Below are positions 43,861-51,500 of a stretch of DNA of 64,000 bases, in pieces. The stretch lies in assembly GCF_000819885.1 (NCBI RefSeq), contig NZ_CDBO01000035.1:27925-91924 (forward strand). Reading direction: 5' to 3'. The stretch comes from Aeromonas fluvialis (lineage in GTDB: Bacteria > Pseudomonadota > Gammaproteobacteria > Enterobacterales > Aeromonadaceae). The notes beneath the pieces are model-generated. The model made no database searches. It was given only the letters and a program-made list of their open reading frames with translations, and had not been told where the DNA came from. Position numbers and translations under genes: made by a program. Position 1 is the first letter of the stretch. Each line of letters begins with the position of its first letter.

Positions 43861-44808
43861 CTACACTGCAACACACTCCAATTGCTGTTTGCATAATTGC
43901 TGACTGTTGCCCAGCAGCAGCTGATTTTCGATAGAACGTAACAGGCTGTTAATATCTTCAAATTTATTAACCAGCAGATGGCTACTGCGACTGGCCTTGC
44001 CGGTTAACCATTTATCATAACCATCTTTTGCCCATAACCGATAAGAGTTCAAAACAGACTTGTATTTTATTGCTGCCGACTCAACCAGTGCATCTGCATG
44101 ATGATATTTACCAAGAGTGGTATAAAGTGCAGACTCCACATAAATCGATTTTGGCATGACGTCCAATACGCTTGTCACAAAATCAACAATCAATGCAGCA
44201 TGTTCATCGGTAATTTTATTCTCGATTGCTTTACTGTGGTCGATCCAGCCAATCAGATTCATCAAGAATGTACTTAATTCATTTCTTTGCTGAGCAAGTG
44301 TTGCCAATAATGGTGCAATCACCTCAGGGTATGCCTCGCTCTCTTTAGAAACCGCCAACATCTCATGGGCCGCCATAATGCTACCCATATACGATGAAAG
44401 TTTTTCAAGATAAAAAAGCTGATTTTGAGTTTGAATTTCAACAGCGATTTTATCTATCGACGCCTGGATTTTATTGAGCTTTTGAGAGAGATAGGCGGTT
44501 TGAATCACTATCGCAGCGAGAATAATTCCGGTTGATAACCCAACCGCCAAGCCGATGCTTTTCTGCATGGCGGCGGTGGCTTTCATCAACTGCTCGACAT
44601 TAACGCCCTGGCTGACATCTACTGTCATCTCTTTAAAGGGAAGGTGCTTGACAATACTCCCCGCCCCCTCTGATAGTTTTTTACCCTTGGCCCAATAAAT
44701 GACGCCTTCACGAAGATGCATATGGCCAGTTTGGAGCAATTCAATAATTTCAGGGTCAACCTTATCCCAATCTGGCACCATAATCACTTTGATCGCTTCT
44801 TCAAGCAT
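43861..44808 (-). CDS. Membrane-anchored protein of unknown function
   Basis: A 315-residue protein with one clear transmembrane helix (about 83-105, IGLAVGLSTGIILAAIVIQT) followed by a coiled-coil-prone segment (LSQKLNKIQASIDKIAVEI) and a long helical C-terminal domain. No known family is recognised. It lies 24 bp downstream of the YaaW-like gene on the same strand, and the two are probably one functional pair. AT content is higher than the BREX core. Confidence 0.7.
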   Translation of the reverse strand: MLEEAIKVIMVPDWDKVDPEIIELLQTGHMHLREGVIYWAKGKKLSEGAGSIVKHLPFKEMTVDVSQGVNVEQLMKATAAMQKSIGLAVGLSTGIILAAIVIQTAYLSQKLNKIQASIDKIAVEIQTQNQLFYLEKLSSYMGSIMAAHEMLAVSKESEAYPEVIAPLLATLAQQRNELSTFLMNLIGWIDHSKAIENKITDEHAALIVDFVTSVLDVMPKSIYVESALYTTLGKYHHADALVESAAIKYKSVLNSYRLWAKDGYDKWLTGKASRSSHLLVNKFEDINSLLRSIENQLLLGNSQQLCKQQLECVAV

Positions 44809-44832
44809 GACAAGCTCCTTGTGTTGTCAGAA

Positions 44833-45549
44833 TTAGTTGAACGGGTTACCGTGGCGATGGAACTCACGCAACATGGTGATATGGATAACGCACGGCAAGG
44901 TGACTCGCAGTGCAGGCCCTTCTACCACAGCACTGAATAATCCACCGACGAGCCCAAGTGGACTAGAAAATAATAATGCTCTTGGCAGCAGCATAGCTCC
45001 AGCCGCAGCAGCCCCACCGAATGCACCCGCCAGTACGCCCGATATCACACTAAAATCCCTGACCGTCCACTTTAAAGGATCGATATTATTCACTTGATAG
45101 TCATTCTTCATGGTTTTAATGAACGCTTCCCGTTCAGCCTGCGTCATCTTATCCATCTGCAACTCCAGCACTTTGGCTACTATCGCCTGCTCGAGGGTCT
45201 GCACATCACTCTGCTTGTCTATCACGCAGCCAACGGATTTAGCAGTGAACTGCACAATATCCTTATACGCGGCCCCCTTTCTGGTCACGATATTTAATGC
45301 TGTCGAGTTGCCATATGTTTGCAGTTCAGTGCAGATGGCTTGCCATGCCCGAGAAAAATCATGCTTGTTTGCTTTAAATTCGGAGTTGTTGGTCAATGTT
45401 TCAGCCAATCTCGGCTTGCCATCACGATCAATGGTCAAATAACTGACCAGTGGAGCGAGTTGCTCATGGGTACAGTGAGCAATAAATGCCAAGTCTTCAT
45501 CTTCTCTGTACTTGTAATATCTGCTTGCAATATTAATATCCATATTCAC
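44833..45549 (-). CDS. YaaW/DUF3944 family protein
   Basis: A 238-residue protein. The N-terminus YREDEDLAFIAHCTHEQLAP matches the DUF3944 motif, and overall it tracks E. coli YaaW (UPF0174), including the TRKGAAYKDI segment. A Gly/Ala-rich hydrophobic region follows (about 170-215, GVLAGAFGGAAAAGAMLL) and the protein ends in VIHITMLREF. The function of the family is unknown; the hydrophobic region could insert in membrane. It sits just downstream of pglX and its hairpin. Confidence 0.75.
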   Translation of the reverse strand: MNMDINIASRYYKYREDEDLAFIAHCTHEQLAPLVSYLTIDRDGKPRLAETLTNNSEFKANKHDFSRAWQAICTELQTYGNSTALNIVTRKGAAYKDIVQFTAKSVGCVIDKQSDVQTLEQAIVAKVLELQMDKMTQAEREAFIKTMKNDYQVNNIDPLKWTVRDFSVISGVLAGAFGGAAAAGAMLLPRALLFSSPLGLVGGLFSAVVEGPALRVTLPCVIHITMLREFHRHGNPFN

Positions 45550-45643
45550 GCCACCGATTAATGATAAATATCAATAAAATACTACGCTCGCACCAGCCAA
45601 GTCCAAGGGATAACCCGCCATCTTGAACGGCAATAAGCAAAAT

Positions 45644-45671
45644 GAGAGCTGCCGCACAAGTTGCAGCTCTC
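45644..45671 (-). terminator. Hairpin downstream of pglX
   Basis: A 9-bp perfect stem GAGAGCTGC / GCAGCTCTC is followed on the minus strand by ATTTTGCTT. It could partly terminate or protect the pglX end of the message. Confidence 0.6.
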
Positions 45672-45698
45672 GCCTTGATTTGATGGACGATAGGTCGA

Positions 45699-48600
45699 TC
45701 ACTCGCCCTTATCGCCGGTGATGGCTTTGACATCACTGAGCAGGGTGCCGAATTTGCCGTAGTTCACTTTAACCCCGTCATCCAAATCAAGCCGGATGCG
45801 CATATCGGCGTGATGTTTAAGCTGGTCGTCAAAGGCGCGCAGTTCACTGAGCTGCTTGGTGAGGCTGTCGATCTCTTTGCCAATGCGCTTGGCTTCCGCG
45901 GTGCTGGCCTCGGTTTGCTCCATCCGTTTGCGCTCGATGCGGCTGGCGATTTGGCCGAGCAGCGGGGTGACGTATTCGGTGCGCATCCGTGGCAGGGTCG
46001 ATTCGCTGTAGCGGTGCAGATAGACCAGACACTCGAAGGCCTTCTCCTTGCCCGAGCTAAAGAGCCAGTAGATGGGGCGCTTCTTGTAGGTCTTCAAATG
46101 GTCTTTAAAGAACTGGGTCGAGAGGTAGCGGCGGATAGTCTCGCGGGCGGTTTCGCCACCATTTTTGACCGGCTTGAGGGCACTCAGGCACAGGCTGTCG
46201 GCGATGAAGGTGAGGTTCTCTTCCAGGGTTTCTGCGCCCCAGACGGTGCGGACAAACTGCTCGACCCGGGCAGCTACATCGTCCTCAAACCAGGCTTCAC
46301 TGGTGAGTGGCAAGATGCCGTCGCCATCAGCAGCAAAGCTCTGGTAGGCCCCCTCTTCCACCAGCGCCTTAAAGCCCTCATTACCGGCATGGGCGTAGAC
46401 CAGACCTCCTCTGTCCAGCGAATAGCGGCCCATCATGCAGCCAATCGAATAGGAAATTACTTGCTGCAAAGTATTTGAACTTCTTATTTTATTAGCTTCA
46501 TCTAAATCACTTTGTTTATAAAAAAAATTGCACGATAATGCAATATCACTTCTTGTTTTTATTTCGTAGTGTAAACCAAAAGCATCGGAGAACTTTTTAT
46601 CGACCAAATTCTCTACGGTTAGAGCCTCATCAACCATATTGTTTTCAGTTAAAAAAACGTTATCAAAAGAATCTTTGACTCTATCACACCTAATATTAAT
46701 GCAGCTAAGCCCATCAAATCCAACACGTTGTTCTTGCGAACACCAGTCGGCCCTGTAAATATCTATTAACGTTTTAACCTCATGTGAAACATCAATAGCC
46801 AAATTGGGCATTTTTAATACATCACCTGGATTGGCATTAATCGTAGGGCATAGAATTTTCAGCAAAGAGTGAGATGTCGTAGAGTTAAGCAGCCCTAAGT
46901 AATTATAAATTACCCCATCATCTAATGAACCCACACCGAATAGACAAGGTGAACCTGATGAATACTCTGAGTCATCCGATTTTAACCTAAATGCATTTCT
47001 GGAGGTTGTCACTGCGGACCAAGTGATAGCTTCTCTACTCCAAAATTTTTCTTGTGTGAGCCCGCCATGATAGTCATAAACATTCTTAGCTGCTTCTGTC
47101 CAATTTACAACAAAATCACGATTTCCAAACCATGGCCTATAATCCCCTCCCTTTTCATATAACTTCCATTCAGACCCAAGTTTATCAAATTCAACTTCCC
47201 ACCAACACCTCACATACTTTTCATCATTATGAGTTTTGCATCGACCTCCAGACTCAAGAATATCAGAAAGAATGCCTTTAGCGTAGAGCCGAGAGTAATC
47301 TTCCCAGTAAGAAAATGGAGCTCCGGGTACATTCACAAAACGAGAAATGTCAATCTTATATACCTGTTCATCTGTCAGGTTCAAGTACACATGATTTTTA
47401 TCAGAAGATGGGGCAGATCGAGTTAAATCACTAAATGTAGATATATATTTAGGCGGATTTTTATTTACAGCTACAAATGCACAACACTGGACAACTTTAG
47501 AGTTCATTTCCGGAAAACTATTCAACCCAATATGGTTTAAACAGATAATACAATTCCCTTTAATAATTCTTTCTCTCACATTACTGAAACCAGATAAAAA
47601 CATCCAAGTTTGAAGATTAACCTGCGCATTAAAACCATTTGAAGTTAGCAGGCCAAAAGTACGTTCCATAAATACGGCAAAGAGATTTGCCTTGCTGCCT
47701 GGATACAAGTTAGCAACAAAACCCTTGAGCGTTGTATTCATCCCATTACTGCCCATATAGGGCGGGTTGGCGACGACTGCGTCGTAACGCTGGGCCAGTA
47801 CGCCAGCCTGCGCCAGCAGCGGCAACAGCGCCCTAGCCGCAGGTTTTTGCATTGCATCGCCGCTCACACTCAAGCCCTGCAGGGTGGTGTATAACTCGGC
47901 AATGGCAGCGGCTTGCTCGCTCGGGACTTCGATCAGGGAGCCCAGGGTCTTGGCATCGACAAAGCGCTGGTGCAAGTCGGTGAGCAGGCTCAGGCGCGGA
48001 TCATTGCCGGCCAGAGTGGTGGGGGTCGTTGCAAACATATCTTGTACCTGACCGCGATCCCAATCGGCATTGAGATTGAGTGCCTGCCAGAGCTTGGGAA
48101 TATCGAGGTGACGGCTCTCCTGCAGGGCGTGGATATGCAGGGTGAGGTCGCGGGAGAAGAGGCGACGATCATCCTGACGGGCACGTATCAGCAGGGCAAA
48201 CCCGGCGAGCTGGGCGGCGCGATCGTCAATATCGAGGCCAAACAGATTGTGTTTAAGGATTAGCTCGGGGATCTCGCGGCTGCGGTAGCCGCGCTCTTCA
48301 TAGATGCGATAGAGCAGGTTATAAGCTTCCACCAGTATATGGCCGGAGCCGCAAGCAGGATCGAGCACCTTGATGGATTCGGGCTCGATACTGGCCGGGA
48401 TCAGGCGGGCAAGCTCAGCCACCACCTCGGGGGGTTGCTCGCCGGGGGCCACATAGTAGGGCATAGTCTGTTGCAAGGGGGAGTCGGGATAGGTTTGCAG
48501 CCAGTGGCGGCCAACCGAATTTTGCACCAGGTATTGCACGATCCAGTTAGGGGTAAACAGCTGAGTGGCGGCCGGGATATCTTCGGACTTGACCACCTTG

Positions 48601-49298
48601 CCTATCACCTCATCCTTTTTCTCGCTGATATAGAACTGGTAGAGCCAGCCGATCACCTCGACCTGTTGCCAGTCAGCCTCCGGGATCCCGTCCACCAGCT
48701 CGCGCCAGAAGGCATCGGTGCGGGTGAGATTGGTGGGCAGCAGCAGCTCGGTTTCATCGTCGATGGCTTCAAACAAAAACGGCATCGCCTGATGCAGACG
48801 GTGGCACTGACCGAGCAGCAGTTCACGGAACAGGGCTTCTTGCTCGTTACCGGCCAGCATCAAGTCGAGCAGCGCGGGTTTATCAAGGGCAACGCCTTCG
48901 CTGATTAACGAGTCGATCACCTCGGTGGCACGATCCAGCACTTCAAAGCCTTGGGGCTGGCTGGGGTGCGATAAGATACGCACGCCGTGCTCAAGATAGC
49001 CCTCTTCGCTTTTGAGCTCCATAAAACGGATAGCGCAAAAACGGTTAAACCAGGTGTAGGCCATCTGCTCGATCACGGCGCTAAAGCCCTCATCGGCAAT
49101 GCGCTGGTTCAAGCGCTTAAGCGGCGCGCTGACCCGGGCCGGATGGGTGTAACCCGCGACCTGCAGCACATCGCCACTGACAGTGGGAACACTGACCCCT
49201 TGCGCTGTGATGCCAAATTCACCGGCTCGGGCCATCATGGCGTTGATAAACGCAGTGCGCGCCCGCGGCGCGACTTTTTTCAGGTTGTTGGTGTTCAT
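45699..49298 (-). CDS. pglX: BREX-1 adenine-specific methyltransferase PglX
   Basis: A 1199-residue methyltransferase that N6-methylates adenine at the BREX recognition site and marks self DNA. SAM-binding motif I DPACGSG is at 313-319 and catalytic motif IV NPPY at 511-514 (ANPPYMGSNGMN). The segment encoding about residues 520-950 is visibly AT-richer than both ends and is the expected target-recognition region. A 50-bp gap separates it from the upstream DUF4276 gene. No frameshift or phase-variable tract was seen. Confidence 0.96.
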   Translation of the reverse strand: MNTNNLKKVAPRARTAFINAMMARAGEFGITAQGVSVPTVSGDVLQVAGYTHPARVSAPLKRLNQRIADEGFSAVIEQMAYTWFNRFCAIRFMELKSEEGYLEHGVRILSHPSQPQGFEVLDRATEVIDSLISEGVALDKPALLDLMLAGNEQEALFRELLLGQCHRLHQAMPFLFEAIDDETELLLPTNLTRTDAFWRELVDGIPEADWQQVEVIGWLYQFYISEKKDEVIGKVVKSEDIPAATQLFTPNWIVQYLVQNSVGRHWLQTYPDSPLQQTMPYYVAPGEQPPEVVAELARLIPASIEPESIKVLDPACGSGHILVEAYNLLYRIYEERGYRSREIPELILKHNLFGLDIDDRAAQLAGFALLIRARQDDRRLFSRDLTLHIHALQESRHLDIPKLWQALNLNADWDRGQVQDMFATTPTTLAGNDPRLSLLTDLHQRFVDAKTLGSLIEVPSEQAAAIAELYTTLQGLSVSGDAMQKPAARALLPLLAQAGVLAQRYDAVVANPPYMGSNGMNTTLKGFVANLYPGSKANLFAVFMERTFGLLTSNGFNAQVNLQTWMFLSGFSNVRERIIKGNCIICLNHIGLNSFPEMNSKVVQCCAFVAVNKNPPKYISTFSDLTRSAPSSDKNHVYLNLTDEQVYKIDISRFVNVPGAPFSYWEDYSRLYAKGILSDILESGGRCKTHNDEKYVRCWWEVEFDKLGSEWKLYEKGGDYRPWFGNRDFVVNWTEAAKNVYDYHGGLTQEKFWSREAITWSAVTTSRNAFRLKSDDSEYSSGSPCLFGVGSLDDGVIYNYLGLLNSTTSHSLLKILCPTINANPGDVLKMPNLAIDVSHEVKTLIDIYRADWCSQEQRVGFDGLSCINIRCDRVKDSFDNVFLTENNMVDEALTVENLVDKKFSDAFGLHYEIKTRSDIALSCNFFYKQSDLDEANKIRSSNTLQQVISYSIGCMMGRYSLDRGGLVYAHAGNEGFKALVEEGAYQSFAADGDGILPLTSEAWFEDDVAARVEQFVRTVWGAETLEENLTFIADSLCLSALKPVKNGGETARETIRRYLSTQFFKDHLKTYKKRPIYWLFSSGKEKAFECLVYLHRYSESTLPRMRTEYVTPLLGQIASRIERKRMEQTEASTAEAKRIGKEIDSLTKQLSELRAFDDQLKHHADMRIRLDLDDGVKVNYGKFGTLLSDVKAITGDKGE

Positions 49299-49348
49299 CG
49301 TTTTCTCATTATTTTTATTTGAGCAACGTGTGCGAGCTGGTGACGAGC

Positions 49349-50110
49349 TTAGTCATCTACCACCCCGCACAGATTGCGGATCCCTTGCTTTAAATCATCT
49401 CGAAACTGGTTAAAGGTCGGCATATCCAACCGGTCGAGTTCGATAGCATTCACCACAGGTAAGAGATCACCTCGGTGATAATCGGTGTTTCTCAAATGGT
49501 GCCCCAGCACCAGCTTGGGGGCGCGATCCGGTGAGCGATCATTGCCTGATAGTCGGGTTTCCAGCTGGGCGCAGTGCTGATAGGCATCAGGCTTGCACGA
49601 GCAGATAAGCCAGGCTTCTGACGTCGGTTGCGGCACCATGGCAACGCCTCGACCCGCAAAGCCTGCGGCGCGAAACCCTTCATTCACGGCCTGCACTAGA
49701 TCGTGCGGGTCATGAGGATCACGATTGGTACCGTCGGTGTCGTGAAAGTAGATCGCCAGCTGGGCCTCGGTGAATGAACCGGTCTGCTGCGCCAACTCAC
49801 CCAACACCGCAGCTCGTTTGCTGTGGATAAGGTAGCCTTGTTTGACGTCTTTACTCAGCAGCTTGAACTTACCGGCTCTGGTCCTGGTTGCCATCTCGGC
49901 CTTGGCCACCAATACCGAGGGAATGGCGTGCTCCTGCTGCCAGTCGAACTGGTCAGCATTCCAGTCTGGTAAATGACGCCCCAACAACCGATGCGCCAGC
50001 CGCAACATGGGGCCGACTTGCAGATCGACGCCATGGGCATAGGCTTGGGCATTGCGGCTACCGCCCATATCGGTCGGGCCTTCGCCGTAGACCAGTAAGG
50101 ATTGCAACAT
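49349..50110 (-). CDS. DUF4276 family TOPRIM-like protein
   Basis: A 253-residue protein with N-terminal LLVYGEGPTD (Glu10) and IYFHDTDGTNRD (Asp124, Asp126), the acidic arrangement of TOPRIM/OLD nucleases. DUF4276 proteins often pair with an AAA ATPase. Here the ATPase gene lies 2 bp upstream on the same strand. The module sits between brxC and pglX. Nuclease activity is inferred. Confidence 0.8.
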   Translation of the reverse strand: MLQSLLVYGEGPTDMGGSRNAQAYAHGVDLQVGPMLRLAHRLLGRHLPDWNADQFDWQQEHAIPSVLVAKAEMATRTRAGKFKLLSKDVKQGYLIHSKRAAVLGELAQQTGSFTEAQLAIYFHDTDGTNRDPHDPHDLVQAVNEGFRAAGFAGRGVAMVPQPTSEAWLICSCKPDAYQHCAQLETRLSGNDRSPDRAPKLVLGHHLRNTDYHRGDLLPVVNAIELDRLDMPTFNQFRDDLKQGIRNLCGVVDD

Positions 50111-50112
50111 GG

Positions 50113-51390
50113 TTACCCCTCCCCTTGGGCGCCAGTGTCACTCTGTTGTTCTGCCAGCTCCGCAATACGGGTCAGCGACAGATCGAGCATGGTTTCGCCC
50201 GGTGCGAGACATTCCAGCCGCTCGGCGGCCATGGGCACGTCAAACAGACGGATTGCGCGGCTGATGCCATCGGGGCGCTTGTAGATGAGCAGCACGCTCT
50301 GGCGGGCGATCTCGTCTTGCAGATAGTTGAGCACCAGCGGGCTGTGGGTGGTGACCAGCAGTTGCTTGGGTGAGCTGACTAACGCATCGACCAGTGCTTC
50401 GGTGATCTCGGGGTTGACGCCGTTTTCAATTTCATCAAACAGCACAAATTCATAGGGGCTAAATTGCTGAGCCAGGATGGCCAACAGACGCAGCATGCCG
50501 TCGTTGATATGGCGCGCTTCGGTGACCATGTCTTGTGTCAACCAGCTTTCCTGCCCATCTTGTGCAGTCGCTTGATAGCTCTCATGTAATTCCAATTTGA
50601 TCGCGCCACCGCGCAATACGCTGGTGTGGATCTTGGTCACTTGCGGGTAGTAGCGTTGCACGTTGTGCAGCAGTTGCGCGCGCTCTGCGGGTTTTAATTG
50701 GTGAATAAACGCGCCCAGCTGCTGGCCGCCGCTGCCGATGTCATCGCGCAGTTCACTGAGTTTGGTCTTGTGGCGCAACTGCTCTGGCGAGAGCAGATCG
50801 AGCGAACGAATGGCCTTGATGCGCTCACGCAGTGCCCGCAGCAGTGGCGAGAGTTGATTGTCTTTGAGCTGAGAGAACAGTGATCCCTGATAAATAAAGG
50901 GGATATCTTGCCATTGATTTTCTTGTGGCTGGTTTTGCAACTGTTTGTATTGCCGATATTTGCCTGCACGCAGCTCGAATAAGGGCGGGAGCGTGTCCAA
51001 TCGACCTGGCAGTGACAGAACCAAAGAGTTGTCCACTATCGCGTTAAGTGAATAACTTAGCGCAACAATCGACTCTCGGGTACAGGCCAAGCGCGATCGA
51101 TTAAAGGTGGCCTCCCAACGGAGGTTGAGCCCATTAATTTGCAATTCCAGCGCCAGTTCAATATTGGATTTGCCATTTGAAAGCCGACTGGTGAGATCGG
51201 TGGCTGTCCAGCCACGGGCATCCAGCCAAGCTTGAACCTCACCACTCATGACATGGGCGGCAAAATCGAGTGCCTGCAGTACGGTGGTTTTTCCTGCACC
51301 ATTCAGGCCAATCAAGCAGTTAAAGCGAGCAAGCGGCAGGCTAAAACCAACCAACGATTTAAAGTTGTCGATTTCAAAACGGGTCAGCAT
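50113..51390 (-). CDS. AAA family ATPase (AAA_21/OLD-like)
   Basis: A 425-residue RecF/OLD-type ATPase. Walker A is IGLNGAGKTT (28-35), the N-terminal strand is TRFEIDNFKSLVGF, Walker B is FVLFDEIENGVNPE and the switch His is in VTTHSPLVL. It is almost certainly the partner of the downstream DUF4276 protein. It is preceded by a 12-bp hairpin in the gap after brxC. Confidence 0.85.
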   Translation of the reverse strand: MLTRFEIDNFKSLVGFSLPLARFNCLIGLNGAGKTTVLQALDFAAHVMSGEVQAWLDARGWTATDLTSRLSNGKSNIELALELQINGLNLRWEATFNRSRLACTRESIVALSYSLNAIVDNSLVLSLPGRLDTLPPLFELRAGKYRQYKQLQNQPQENQWQDIPFIYQGSLFSQLKDNQLSPLLRALRERIKAIRSLDLLSPEQLRHKTKLSELRDDIGSGGQQLGAFIHQLKPAERAQLLHNVQRYYPQVTKIHTSVLRGGAIKLELHESYQATAQDGQESWLTQDMVTEARHINDGMLRLLAILAQQFSPYEFVLFDEIENGVNPEITEALVDALVSSPKQLLVTTHSPLVLNYLQDEIARQSVLLIYKRPDGISRAIRLFDVPMAAERLECLAPGETMLDLSLTRIAELAEQQSDTGAQGEG

Positions 51391-51425
51391 CCACGGCTCC
51401 TTGTTTGATTTTTATCTGTTCTGTC

Positions 51426-51457
51426 CCCCCTTGTTGCTGGTAGCGGCAACAAGGGGG
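51426..51457 (-). other. 12-bp perfect hairpin between brxC and the ATPase gene
   Basis: CCCCCTTGTTGC and GCAACAAGGGGG enclose an 8-nt loop in the 110-bp gap. No U run follows, so it looks like a processing or stability element, or a junction scar, rather than a strong terminator. Confidence 0.6.
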
Positions 51458-51500
51458 TGATTGATTGGCTTGCTTGTTTGCTTGCTCGTGGGTGTGTGGG

